Numbered from the stretch's first letter, positions 11,301 to 24,200 are shown. The stretch is DNA of 64,000 nt from Pomacea canaliculata (GCF_003073045.1 NC_037601.1:6169872-6233871); one strand, 5' to 3'. Notes: generated by a model not told the origin, from the sequence alone. Made by a program: numbers and translations.

Positions 11301-14300
11301 GTCTTATGTTCATCAGTACGTCTGACATATTAATATCATGATTAGGAAGTTGCAAATATGACCTTAAGTTTCAGTTTATACCAGATAACATATGCATCCA
11401 TTTTGATGAAGACAAATCAATAGAAGAAACATATATAAGTGAATGATGGAGAAGATGTTACTTATTTCCTGTAGTGACGAATAAAGAATGATAGATGAAA
11501 CTTTTATATTTTTGCATGTGGCATTACCTCTTAGATTATGGTCCATACCATAAAATAGATTTAATTTATATCAAGCCTGGTCTTTACCAGAGTAAACATT
11601 TCTACACCAACCTTGTTGACACTAGGACAGAGAACCTGGTGGCTATTTTCCCATGCAGCCTCCAAGCACTGCTGGCTGCAGTACATCTCCCGTGAGCACT
11701 TGGGACACCACACAGGTGTGACTTTTGGCCAGTGGCGGGCCACAACTTCTTTGGCCTGGCTGTTCAGCCCAGAGTACGCATCTCCAAAGTAGTCCGTGGC
11801 AGTTATAAGGCTAGAGGTGCAGTGGCAGCATGCTGGCACATAACGTGAGGCTAGAGTCTGTGCATGTACCAGTGGCAGATCCTTCATCAAGACCTGTTCT
11901 CACACAAATCACACACTTTTATGAAGTAAACAAGGTTGTAGTAAGAGTCCTTTCTGTGACATTTGCAAATATACAAAAAGAACAACAAAAGACTGATCGA
12001 TAATGATGGGAAGGAAACATGTCACCAAACTGACTTATAAGCTAGTCTGCTTCAGAATCTACTATATCTGTTTTACAGCAGTGTCATGATAAAATCACAC
12101 CAAAAATTGTCGAAAGACTGTTCAGCACTTCACATGAAGGGATGTCAATCATCACAATTGTTAGCACATGTCTCTTACCTCACCAGCTTTGACATCTTCT
12201 GTAGCCACAACAGCTCTACCATACTGGGTGAAATCAACTGCCACTGGAAATGACTCTGTCAATGGATCGTAAAGGCGTTTGACTCGCACTTTCTGGAATA
12301 GCATACCCACTTCCTGGCTATTACCCCCACTCATTAGTGTGGCTTTCCGCAACCAAAACTCTGCTGTGACTGGCAGCCACATGTGATAAAGAATCTGACC
12401 TAGTAAAGGAAACAGATCAGATGAAAACCAAGAGACAAGATCATTTAACACAGGTATGACATTGTTGTTGTTATCGATGATGATGAAGAAGAAGAAGATA
12501 AAAAGAATAGAAAATAAAAGAAAGAAAAAAGACTTTTATTTCAAACATTTTTCTCCAAATATAAATGAAACTATCATAACTTACCACCCATCTTCCAAAT
12601 ATCATATGTTCTTTTAGATTTGGGAATCATCCAGCAGTCTTTCAGAGCCTCAACCATGTCTTGCCGATCCATCAGCAGCTGAGCACGAAACATCCGACCA
12701 AAGAGGTTGCTGGGATCAGCATCAAGGGCACGTGTGCAATAGGCAACGGCCTCACTGTGTTGGCCAGTTGTCACAGCCTCATAAGCAAGCTGATAATTAT
12801 GGAAACAATCACACAAAATGAAAATTAAGGACTTCAACTAATCATTCTGAATCATGCTGTCTCTATGAGCATATTAAAATGTTTTAAATAAGAATGAAAA
12901 AAGTCTTTCTTTAATATCCTTTTGCATCTAAGATTGTGCAGACCTGTCTCATATGACTGTTAAATAACTGTGGGGCCTAAAGCAAAGGAAAACGAACTCG
13001 ATCCTTCTCAAGAAAATTTTCAGTTCCAAAAAGAACTCTGTAAACAGAGCTAAAAGAAAAATTTCTAGGGACATCACTAACAGCCTTTTACCTTGAGTTG
13101 CTTGGCTGCTTCTGCTTGGTTGATTTTATTGCTAGATTTGAGCAGCTTGTCAGAGATGCCATACTTGACATTGAGTATTTCTCGTTCCATGAGGAGTTGC
13201 TGGTCATCCCCAGGGTAAGGGTTTTGACTGCAAAAGTCAAGTGCATTGTAGGTGGGCTCTTCTTCTTGCTCGAATTCCGATTGCTCAAGAATGCTACTCT
13301 GCAAGCGCCTGAGCTCCTCTACAATTTCCTGGAGAAAGGATAAAAATCATCTGTAAAGAGGATCAGTAATAGAATAAAACAGACTTGATTAAGAAGGGAA
13401 AAAACTCTTACTCTTTGTCACTGTATGTCATCCTAAAAATAAAGTCAAATTGTGATGGCGCTGTGTGCCGCTCTTTATAAATGATGACAGATGTGATCAG
13501 GTGCCAGGCTCTTGCTCATTTCTTTCATTTGCAAATGATAAAAACCACGATTTTCTGTTCTTGTTACTCGGTGCCTCTGTGTGTTTTCTATACTTATCTT
13601 CTAGAATTGTAAACAGATGTGATAGGAGAAATCCCTTCAAATATGCTAGTTCAAAGCTTATTTTCTTCTTTTGGTATACTTTTAATATTTAAGAACTTCA
13701 TGCTTAACATCTAAACTACTACAGAATTAAGAACCTTGTTGTTTGGATCTTGTTGGAGACCAATCTTGTACTTAAGGAAGGCTTCTTTAAGTTGACCCAA
13801 GCCAGCAGCTGCCTGGCCCGCAACAATGGAAGCACCCACCTCACGGGGGTTCTCACCAAGAGCTGCCTCTGCATCCTTAAGAGCGGCTTTGTTCTGACCA
13901 AGCTGCAAAATATCACCACCAATGAAGCTGATATGTTCAATAATCAAAACTTCTATAAATGTCATGTACACTGATATACTCACCCACACCCCGCCTGTAC
14001 TTCTAAACAAGTACTTCAAAACACATTACTTTTAATGCGAATTGTGTAGCAAGCTTCTTTTGCAGTCTGTGTGTCAAATTTACAACCTTCCTAAATATAT
14101 AAATACAGCTGCCACCAAATGTAGTATCCTAATCACAAAACACTTTAACGGCCTCTACAGGCTTTGACATTATCGTCCTTGAGGTGAGTCCCTACCCTTA
14201 AGAAACATTCTGCTCTCTGTCGTAAACACCTGGCCTTTTCAGCTTTTGTCATGGCCATATTTTCATTCAGCTGCTGGGTCAAATGCTGCACAAGATCTGG

Positions 14301-14426
14301 CACAAGCTCAAGGTCAATGTGTCGAGGGTCATGTGAGTCTCCTGTTCCATTCTCTGGAGGTGATGTAGGAGAACACACCTTTGCTGTACTGGAACCTGGA
14401 CCTTCTGATATTTCTATGGCTGACAT
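8304..14426 (-). CDS. SET/MYND lysine methyltransferase-like protein with a second C-terminal MYND finger
   Basis: Ten exons in transcription order: 14426-14196, 13902-13735, 13328-13092, 12789-12585, 12399-12179, 11893-11612, 10918-10698, 9921-9733, 9065-8849, 8606-8304; 2274 nt, 757 residues, all phases consistent. Residues about 40-280 are helical and TPR-like (for example AVAYCTRALDADPSNLFGR). A SET N-terminal half follows (YGRAVVATEDVKAGE), then a MYND finger near 377-444 ending YCSQQCLEAAWENSHQVLC. The SET C-terminal half has the cofactor-site NHSC at 624-627 and ITYID with Tyr662; a post-SET CQCRRC lies at 684-689. Residues 699-741 form a further full MYND finger with ligands C699, C702, C715, C718, C724, C728, H737, C741. 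The family methylates lysines on histones or other proteins; the substrate here is unknown. Nearest relatives are probably SMYD4 or SMYD5, but the order with two MYND fingers fits neither exactly. The exon 6 donor could also lie six bases downstream. Confidence 0.85.
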
Positions 14427-16509
14427 TCTTCCAGAAGTGTGGACACAAACTGACCCCTGACAGCTTACAAACCGCTGGAATCTATGGATGATGAATCATG
14501 CAGAACAGAAATCACCAGCTTTTGCCTAAAATTGTGGAACTACTATATTTTCTTTTAGACGTATACCAGAAGATCCATACAGCCATTTTTGAAAGTGACA
14601 TGACAGTGACATTCAAATGGATAATCAATTTTTATTGACTTAGGGTTATAGTTACACAAATAGCCAAAAAGCTCTGGTCTGTCTGATCTCTTTTCAAAAA
14701 ACCAGTTCAAAGTGATTTTATATCGTGCATCTGCAGATCAGAATTGTAAGCTATAATAACTAGACAAGATAGCAACCCAATAATGGACATAGGGGAGTTC
14801 TACAAATAGTCCTAATGATAAAACTCTTTATTAACCACTTATATTATAGTCCCTCACCATCAAACATCATGTGTTCTCCCTGACAACTGCTATTTCATTG
14901 TGACAGTTGCTTTATATTATATGTCAGATAAATGTTTTCATTAGCTAAAAGGTAAATGTGAAAGACTGCATGGCCTAATGGCCATTGAGGCAAATTCATA
15001 ATGTCTAGGGACCAGCCTGTGGAAGATTGTTACCTCTCCTTGTGCAGCCTTGTATCTTCCCTAATATGCTGGTTGGGCAGGTGACTATAGTCACAGGCAG
15101 TAAATAAAATTACTTTTTCTGGACTATGGGCAACATTATGCATAAACAACGTATGACAGCCATCATTTATCACTAAACCAATGAACATTGTTATATAGCT
15201 TTATGTGAGATTAAATCCTCTTCACTATGCAAATATTACTTGTAATTCTGCATAATGATTATATGTTTGCCCACTTAACATTAAAATATCTTCCAGAAAA
15301 AAAGCGAACTATGTGTATTACATCTTTGCTCTTGAAGCTTATAAGAAAATGCATTATCATTCTGATTATGCTCAGCTTCAGCTACAGATGGATGTTGAAG
15401 AGCTATCTCAGAAAATGCTCTGGAAAGGAAGAGGTGGAGTACACTAGAGAAGAATGGAGAAATAAAAGTATTGGGAGATTCATATAGGAATTATCTAATG
15501 GAAAAACAAAATAGGAGACAAGACAGATGTGATAATAGATGCCAAAGGAGGGATAAGGGAGGGCACACCAAAGCAGTTGCACAAGGGGGAAGGGATTCAT
15601 GTCAAACAGTACTATGGAAGAGAAAAGCCATTACATGTTTAAAAACAATTGACTGGCTATAGTCAATCTTTGCTAATAAGCAATGTCAAATCTGCATCTT
15701 GATCCTGCTTTGACTAGGCTACTGTGTTTATATTGTTGGCATGCTAAACAGAATGCTGGAAGTGTACTTCCTGGATCCTACTTAGTGAACTGTTGCATTC
15801 CAGTTGCACAAATATTCTTGATACATGCACATAGTGACAAGATACCTTCTTGGCATGATACTGATTACTGTACCAACCTTCATGCTGAACAGAAGAGATG
15901 CTATACACATTACAAGAAGTTATACTACAAAATATCACTGACCATGTCTGTCTGGAACTGCAATGCAAATTTGATCTTGTCTTAGATCACAATGGCTAAA
16001 TTAATCAATATCAATATGAATATCACATTTTCATTAAAGCCATTGTTTGAAGAGTTTTGTTCAGACACTAAATAAACAAGGTTTTAATTTTGACAATGTT
16101 TGACTAACTGTAGACATTAATTAACTGCAGCATCTCAAAGAAATTGCTCCGTCCCCCCATTTTCCTCACATTCCAAATGGGTAAACTAGTTCATTTGTTT
16201 GACATTTGACACCTACCCTCATTGTATGAACATCAGTTTCAACATCCCACACCAGATTCATTGGTAAAGAAGACTATATATATATATCTGCTAATGATTG
16301 ATATGCTGAAGGGATTTATAAGCTGTAATATTTGTAATATTTCAAACATCAGCTCTGATATCACATACAGGTTACAATAATGCAATATTTTAAATTGATG
16401 GTTCATAATCAGTTTTATAGATAAAAAAAACCCAGAAATCTATTATGACATTACCATCATTGTGGGTGTTGATGGATGTAGAACTCAAAATATGTAGCAA
16501 CAAACTTCA

Positions 16510-16680
16510 GGGGTTGAGTGGTGACAGAGATTCAGTGACAGTGGCAGAGGGTTCAGGCTGTCAGTCAGTGGCACTGTCAAAGGTTCTGGTACCAGTGACA
16601 GTGGCAGAGATTCAGGCAGGGGATCAGGCTGTCAGTATCGGTGGCATTATTCAGTAACGGGTTCAAATTGTCAGTGAGAT
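16510..16680. repeat. Degenerate minisatellite rich in CAGTGACAGTGGCAGAG
   Basis: The words CAGTGACAGTGGCAGAG, TTCAGGCTGTCAGT and GTGGCA recur two or three times each in about 170 bases, with order partly shuffled. This fits an old tandem array. Its open frames are by-products of the repeat and are not proposed as genes. Confidence 0.65.
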
Positions 16681-17145
16681 GGTCAAAAGTTTTAACTTCG
16701 TGGAGATGGAGGCAGTCAGTTAAGATTAAAACTGACAGTATGCAGGTCCAGATTAACAGCAAACCAATAAAACACAAACTGGAGATTCTTTTGGTGGAAC
16801 TTTAGTCGGGGTTGCACTCGGGGTAAGATGGGGAAATACAATCAATTCCTCCTAAATGGGGTGGTAAGAATGAGAAGCACCCAAACAAACAATAAGGATC
16901 AACTCTACTAGAACACCAGGATCACTGAAGACAACTGATATCTACATTCTCATTGATGACTTGGATGCAGGGCATATCGGGTGTCAGAGGGAAAGTCTAA
17001 GCTGCTATCCAAAGCATTACTTCATCAAAAGTCAATCGAAACTGCAGTTTGTTCCGACCCTCAGATGCACACACTAGATTTAAACACACGAACGCAAAAG
17101 GGGTGTTGAAAGTCACTCAAAGAATCATGCTGAGGGTTAAACTAA

Positions 17146-17158
17146 AGGTCAAAGGTCA
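17146..17158 (+). promoter_or_regulatory. Perfect DR1 nuclear-receptor half-site pair
   Basis: AGGTCA, one spacer A, AGGTCA: the classical direct-repeat-1 site bound by RXR/HNF4-type receptors. It lies between the possible first noncoding exon and the coding start of the SET/MYND gene. Binding is not shown. Confidence 0.35.
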
Positions 17159-18729
17159 GGGAAACGTGGACAATAAGGATGAACAAGAGGATAGATCGAA
17201 TCTTCTGCATATACCTTCGGTAATTAAGGTTGTAAATGGTGGGAAAAGAAGGAGGAAAACAGGGTAGAAAGGGTTTGAACTTCAAAGCAACTTCACCTCA
17301 CCTGTGAAGCAGTCAATGAAAAGGACAATCCAACCTTTATATAAAAGTTGTGAACTATTTTGAAACTCAGTAAATTCCGTTACGATGTGAATATGATTGT
17401 TAATATCTACGCAGTGGAAATTCTGCGAGGGCTATAACTGTAATGATCTTGAAAACCCAAGGTCAGCTGTGCTTCATGTAACTATGAGAATTATCCAAAC
17501 TAATATACAGCCCTTGATAACCAAAAGGATTACTCTTTTGAGCAATGCACATCACACACAAAGAACATCCTTTATCTCCTGGAATACACAGTTGGCTGAC
17601 GACGTTAATGGCTACAAACAACTGACGAAAACACGAAGAACGTGGAATGCTGCTAAAGGGAGGCCCCAGCATCCAACACAAATACTGATGACAGCTGATG
17701 CAGAACCAACATTTGAGTCAGCCACAATGTCTACTACACTGTCGTAACACAAGTTCGTGGTCGTAGCACTCGAAATCTGCACCGACAACAGAAACAGTTC
17801 CCTGATGTGCTTTCTCGGACGATAAGCTCTTTCGTCCCTGTGAATACTGCCAAGTCACCTGCAACGCGCTGTACAGGCCTCGGCTGCTGCTCCACAGTTG
17901 GCGCCTGGCTGCTGGCTGCGCAAGATGCTCAAGGATGCCAGCCCCTCACCAGTCTCTGCAAAAGGATATATATACTTACCTGCAGCGTTTTCGTTACCCT
18001 AATGGTTCAGCAGTAACGCGTGAACGCGATCTGACTGGAGTTTCTTGCCCGCTGACAAAGAATATTTCTCATAGAAAAAAAAAATATTGCAGCTATGCAC
18101 AGATGACTGCATTGCACAGTACACAAGACTGTGGTTTGTTAATTTCTGTTCGGTGCATCAATAAAGGACCAACAGTTGAAGACCATTTGTATTGCATTTA
18201 TAAGTTGTAATCCTTTCGAGAACCCAGTGCAATCAGTTCTTCATTTTAAAGGGCGACATACCTCAGTGCGTTTTAAAGGCCTCAAAGAGCATTTTTAAAC
18301 GACTGGGTTCAGTTTATTGCAAATGCTAATTAAACTCCCCAAATTTAGTTCCATCCAGGAGCTATAATCTGCTAAGCCATCCCCATCCAGGTGCTTGCAA
18401 TGTTGGAAGAGTGTATATATATATATTATATACTCTTATTAAGACCACAGCAAATGGAGGAACTGAGAGCGTTATAGGCATACCTTTGTTTCAATACGAT
18501 GTCACGGTGACCTGTTTGAATACTTGTATATCCTGAATTCACTCAGATTTGGTGACTTTGTATTATTTGCGTAGTAACTCATGGATTTTAAAAATGCACT
18601 TGTCTCTCAGACCTTTGCACTGCAATGATGATAAATTAAACCATGAAATAATTTAGGAAGAAACTGAACGCTGTAACTTACAGGATAAAGCAGTTAATGA
18701 CCTTCCCCACCCCCTACCCCATTTCTTAT

Positions 18730-19215
18730 TATCTTTGTCATTTATTCATTCGTCCCTTGTCTGGTACTGGTTGTTGGGGACAGCACATGGACAGACGCGC
18801 ACCTGACAAGGCCGCCACACGCCTGACTTGGGCGATGGTGAGCATGCAGGTCCTCGCACGATGACCAGTCCACTCCTTCAAGTTTGTAAACCATGCAGTT
18901 CTTCGAAAAAGTGTCGTGTCGGCTTAACAAAGCCAAACCAGACTAACTTACATCGCTTGACTAGAGAGAGTATATAGGGGTTCCTGGCGTCATACAAGTC
19001 ATCGGTTTTATGTTCCCTGTGTTCCGGGTAGCCACTTGTTCCCCAATTCTCCTCGATCTCCGTATCGGTGAGCAGAGTCCACGTTTCACATCTGTAAAGC
19101 AGGATCGGTACTACCATGGTTTGAGGAACTTGTACAAATATTGTGCTTCGTGGTAGACCTGATGTTGTGACTGCGCCAGACCATGTTCAGCAATTGCCAC
19201 CGCGATCCTGTCATG
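18730..19215 (-). mobile_element. Decayed non-LTR retrotransposon, 3' end of the reverse-transcriptase ORF
   Basis: Minus-strand reading gives LLYRCETWTLLTDTE, then EHKTDDLYDARNP and VKRCKLVWFGFV, the recognisable C-terminal region of a common invertebrate LINE polyprotein (YGCETWTL...EHKTND...KRRKLAWFGHV). The frame shifts about half way (RHDTFSKNC continues in another frame), so it is dead. The 5' part of the element is absent. Confidence 0.8.
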
Positions 19216-19578
19216 GAACTGCTATCTTTGGAGAGGTGTAATGTTTGTAAATAGATGTAAAGGCCTGGGAATATCTTGTCAAAAATTCTTATTTTATCGC
19301 AGCACTTTTAGTATACATCTTTTCATAATTTTTTTTCAACAGCCAAAATATCTTCCTTCACAGATCCTGTGCATCCAGACCCCATTTTTTTTTTTTTTTT
19401 TTTTTTGTTTTGCTTCTGCGGGATTGAAGATACAGTATGGACAATTTTATTTTTATTTTTCAGCCAACTCATAGTTTTGTTCAACTCAAACTAGCAAAAA
19501 TCAAATAGATGTAACATCTTCAGATCATTACATCGCGGATGTATGTCGTCTGAGTGGAATTCTGAGCTAGTTCTAGGA

Positions 19579-19647
19579 CAGGGGTGGGAAATTAATTTTC
19601 CAAAGGGGCCGCATGAGACAGGAGGCGGGCCGCCCCTTCCCAGGTCT
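19579..19647. mobile_element. 69-bp hAT-like MITE
   Basis: The left end CAGGGGTGGGAA and the reverse complement of the right end, CAGACCTGGGAA, match at 10 of 12 positions. The flanks TTCTAGGA (19571-19578) and TTCTAGGA (19649-19656) are identical 8-bp direct repeats, extendable by one base to GTTCTAGGA. An 8-bp duplication with CAGGGGTGGG termini is typical of hAT elements, and the central TA fits the Buster-type nnnTAnnn target. No transposase is encoded. Confidence 0.7.
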
Positions 19648-21210
19648 GTTCTAGGAAATCATAGGCCAGCAAGACTACTTTAGCGCATTGTCAACGTAAA
19701 GACTACAGATTGAAGGACAATCACAAAGTTTACCAGTCACTTAACAGTGATTGTAGCTATGGTGAGTGAAAATTCAATCTAATGAATGACAGACAGAATT
19801 CCTAGAAAAAGACTCCACCAAACTTCGACAGGGTATGGGGACAGGAACAGACAAGTGGTTTGAGTAACGGGTTCAACTCCATGCAGTTGGATACCCATGA
19901 CGTGTTAGTCTACTTTCCCCAGTTGACCCAGAGGTAGAGTGGGTACCTGACACCGCAAAATTCTGAGGACTTATGAAATGAAAACATGACCTTGAAAAGA
20001 TGTACACGGCATATTAAATGTCAATTTCCTTTGCTGCTTAGAAGATATACAAACAGGATCGCCATTTAGAACCAAATCACGCTTCAGAAACAAGGATGTC
20101 AATAGGAAAAGCGCTACTGCAGAACAATTTCAAACAACTATATATATTTGAAGTGAATAGTTATTTATCGAAGATAAAGTAATATTCTGATTTAAACCAG
20201 CATATAACTCTCTAAACACACACACACAAACACAGCGACACTCACTCTTTATCATAATGCATAATACAAATCTATTAAAAATTACAAAGCCTTCTTTGAA
20301 TAAGTAAAATGCTCATAAAAAGTCCATTTCAGAGTAAATCATTTTAAACTACTGCATATATTAGAAAATTATTTTCAAAAGGAAGTGCTATGATATTAAG
20401 AAAACAATTTAAGCTCAAATCTCAAATTTGATTGAAAATTAAATACCAAAAATACAAAATTACACTTCATTGAAATAATTTTTAACAATAAAAATAGCGA
20501 CACAAATCATAATAGGTCATTCAAAAATGCTGATGATGTATAAATAAATTAGCAAAATTGTAACAGATGTGTTCAATACTCTCTTGATCACTGGACTGCT
20601 TTTAAGTGTATGTTACAGAAGGGAGGAGAAGCAGAAAAAGCTGTTCAGTTTCTCTCAGAAAACTTTGCTATTGCAGAATAACGCCTTATAGTTTTTAAAA
20701 CTTTCACATGGTACAATGGATGAAGACTAGTAGCTGACCTCTTTTACCTTACTATAACGGATATTAATTTTTGCTAATTGCTTTAACATGCATGTAGTGC
20801 ATAATGCTTAGAAATATTTATAGTACAGAAACAGGTTTTCAAATAACTTGCATCCAGTAACAAGTTTGCATCAAATGCAGCTATTTTCAGAATAGGCTTG
20901 CTGGACTTTTTGCTTCTTGTCTTCATATGAAATGCAAGTTGATGTCCTGGCTTCTACATCTTTGCCTTTAACTTGCATGAAATTCCCTCCTGCATTTAAA
21001 TCCCAAACAAGGTGTATGGTCTGATATGTTTCACGTCCTTCATCGCAAGCTCGTCATACATTTCTTTACATTGTATTCACAGACAGAAATGACTGATGAT
21101 GAAAATACAGTTTTTGTATATCCTATATAATATTCTTTGATATTTCTTGAGTGATTTTCATCACTTCCACTAAGTATCCATCAATTGTAATTTCAGGCAT
21201 CAGTCAACAT
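19648..21210. other. Probable 3' flank and 3'UTR of the sphingomyelinase gene
   Basis: AT-rich DNA with a decayed SINE at 19865-19965, a short CA run near 20217-20227 and no credible exon. The sphingomyelinase stop is at 21211 on the minus strand, so the upper part is probably its 3'UTR. The poly-A site is not fixed. Confidence 0.5.
19865..19965 (+). repeat. Decayed tRNA-type SINE fragment
   Basis: GGGTTCAACTCC fits a Pol III B-box and is followed by CTACTTTCCCCAGTTGACCCAG and GTGGGTACCTGACA. The same core is seen at 5655-5735. No A-box, poly-A tail or target duplication is preserved. Confidence 0.55.
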
Positions 21211-24200
21211 TTAAAATTTAACACTGAAGGTCATGCTGACAGGTAAATGATCAGTGAGTGAAGCCAGCCTTGTGATGAATTTTACACCACTCACATCCTG
21301 TAATAATAATAACAACAACTAGTATTGCACATTACACTATAAGTGCATAAACTACCCCCACACACACTAAAAAAATACATTTGGTTACTTCACTAAGCTG
21401 TACTTCAAGCAATCTATGCAACATTTTCATAACTAATCCTAGGCTAAAAAGTCTCTTATGCCTTGATGGTATCAGACAAAAAAGACAAAATAATGCGATT
21501 TCGCATCTTATTACTTAAATCTACATGTGTAATGATTCAGCAAACAACAGAAATACCCTTTCTAGAAAACTTTGTAGAGTTTGAAAGTAACATCTGAAAT
21601 GATCTGTACCAGAAAATATCTATGATCAACATTATGCAAGTTTTAGGCTCTGAAAAAATCTTAAAAGGTGCCATAAAAATACTTTGTAGAAACTGTTTCT
21701 TTTATCAACTGAATCACACAATTGCATATAAAATCATCCATGGTGGTATGTACATAAATGCATACATATATTAACCATTAATATGTATGTGCATGTATAT
21801 CTATAAAAAGATAGAAAAAAGATTAAATCAGAATGCATACCACTGGTGTATCTCTCCTGTACAACACATAGTCAATACGTCGTTTTCCTGCTGAAGGAAA
21901 CGTCAGAAGGTTACCCATCGCATCAGTTTTTAGTCTGACCTTCACTAATGTGTCCATGGACTGTTCATTTATGTCTGCATCCAGTAAATATCTATGCCGC
22001 AGGACTGGGTCATTCAAAGATGACTTTAATGACTCTGGACTTTTCACTGAAGGATCATGCATAAAAATCTGTTTGAATTCTGTCCCTGCAAGACAAATAA
22101 TGGAAAGAAACAAACTCCTAGTTCAAAAATGAATCAATATTATACACGCCAAACAAACACACAGGAAACTCTACCATCTATTTGGGACAATGTTTATTGC
22201 ACAGAAAATAATCTGATGCCAGTTTCTGTGACAGTTAAAAAAAATGTTACTTAACATTGTGCCTGAAGTTTTGGGGACACTCCAAATTAATGATAATTAA
22301 TTGTTTGACAAAATGTCTGTCCTTCATTACACTTAATGCCATGATATTCGCATCCTTACCAACAGTCCAATCATGATCCTTCCCAGGAAACATTCGACAA
22401 GGATCTGTATACACATCAAAAACTGCATGTTCCCTGTTCTCTTTATCACCTGTGGAAAATATAAACAGCAAGTATTTCTACCTTGTTCTCTTTATCACAT
22501 TAGGAAGAATCAACTAGTATTTTCAGAATAAAACATTATTTTCTTATTCATTTCAACAAGTTACTATGTTTTTGACATCTTTACTTAGTTTTCATTCATG
22601 TATTTTTTCTCTGAATAATGATCTAGAGGATTTGTTAACAAAGATTTGGACTTTTTTCTTTATTTTATCTGCTTAAAGAGAGAAGCTACAGAGTTACACA
22701 TAGTTTTCCAGTCATCACTCTTTCCAGCTGACTATGAGAGGGGAGATAATTTAAATGTTAGCACTGGAAAATAAAACCATTTACAGTCAATCTGTGCTCT
22801 GTATTGTCAATATCATCAGTTTTATACGTTAATATAGTTTATAACTTCTTTCTCCCTTTGTGTTTGGGCTAAGTTTTATACTAAAGAAACTATATATAAC
22901 AGCTACAAAGAAGTAATGTTGATTATACTATGATGAAACAACTCTACTTTCTCAGAGTTAAAAAGCATTTGAAATTTAAGTAAAAACTGTCAGCTTATTG
23001 AAAATATAAGTTAAGCACCAAAGTAAACTACCTGGTGATATGTTGTCAAAATTGAGGTCCCCACACAAAATGTCAAAGAGAACCTTGTCTTTGGCATCTT
23101 TCGTTTCCTGTCTGAATTCTTCAATCCACTTTAGAATTTCATCCAGTTGCTGACATAGAACTGAATGGGGACCTGCATACATGAAATAAACTGTATGGTA
23201 TCACAAGTGCAAAGAATGGAGTTAATGCTAGTTTAAATTTAGTTTAAAAAAATAATAATGATAAAGCTTATACCTTACGTTTAAAAATGGATGATTTATT
23301 ATACACTTTTAATCAAACTACATTGGTCTAATTTCCTGCACCCACAGATACAGCATGGGGGATTGGACATGACACGTGCGTGCATGAACACACACACAAA
23401 CACAGCCAAATACAAATATACACACATGTACACTGAGGATGTCACAGTAGTGCTAGGTTTGTTGACCTGTGTCCGATGGCTTGCCCAGAGGGAGAGGGGG
23501 GCCACTTTATAGCAACAGAGGAAGGGACATGGGATGTGGTCATACACACTGGCTCGTATACACACACACAGGCTCACACACACACACAGCAAACCCACGT
23601 ACATACTTGGGATGCTTCCCCGTACCCGACCATTCAACTCTGTGTCTGAGGACTCACTAAGAGAAAGGGAGACAGCTGATCGAGCCACCTAGTAATAGAG
23701 AAAGGGTCCTGGGACGTTCTAATGAATTCAGGCAAAAGAGGAATAAGGGAGTCAGGTGGGAGGCAACATGGGTTATTAAAAAGAAATAAACTAAAGATCC
23801 TTTACCAGTAGAAATTTTTATTTAGCAATAGAAGTCTAGAATTCGGCAACATTAGAGATCTGGTTACCAGTACACCACCTCTGAGGGCTTGGCAGGCCTC
23901 CTGGACACCAAGACTACAACAGGAAAATAAGGCACATGACTTTTTAGATGAAAGGGGAACATTTTATGAGCAGACAGGACATGCGGTCAAAGGTGTGACT
24001 GCCCTGCCTTAATCAAGATGTCTAGTCACCTCACTTTTGCTCACCCTGATAAGCCTGCAAATGGGTAGTGAAAATGTAGCCAACCTTCCTCTTAGCTGCC
24101 AACTCACTGCCTATGAGTACCTACAAAATACACAAAAAATATATTTTTAGAAATCATTTTGCAACTAAAAATTTTTCTGAAGCGAAGTTATGTATTTTTT

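Larger units (their letters stand above)
14427..18729. other. Upstream region of the SET/MYND gene; no confident gene
   Basis: A minus-strand acceptor-like CTGTCAG|GGGTCAG just upstream of the SET/MYND start (near 14456) suggests a spliced 5'UTR. A near-perfect minus donor CTGCAG|GTAAGTA ends at 17980 and could close the first noncoding exon. The stretch also holds a CAGTGRCAG-rich repeat (16510-16680), a perfect AGGTCA-A-AGGTCA direct repeat at 17146-17158, TA-rich tracts at 16275 and 18413, and open frames near 15300 and 17400 that lack convincing exon structure. Confidence 0.5.

Noticed and set aside
13098..13343. Plus-strand open frame opposite the SET/MYND exon
   Set aside because: Antisense shadow of exon 3 of the SET/MYND gene; no independent splice or domain evidence.
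15227..15490. Plus-strand open frames around 15.3 kb
   Set aside because: A short stretch looks codon-like, but no splice sites or family are recognisable and composition is that of the surrounding AT-rich DNA.
17397..17747. 116-codon plus-strand open frame
   Set aside because: No recognisable domain, no exon borders, weak start context; likely chance.
18408..18440. GAGTGTATATATATATATTATATACTC hairpin as a regulatory element
   Set aside because: It is a TA microsatellite with short complementary edges; such palindromes are expected from the repeat itself.
23299..23688. Long open frame (129 codons) on the minus strand
   Set aside because: It runs through the CA-rich repeat. The composition is dominated by CVC/SLS strings from the microsatellite and it crosses a sphingomyelinase intron.
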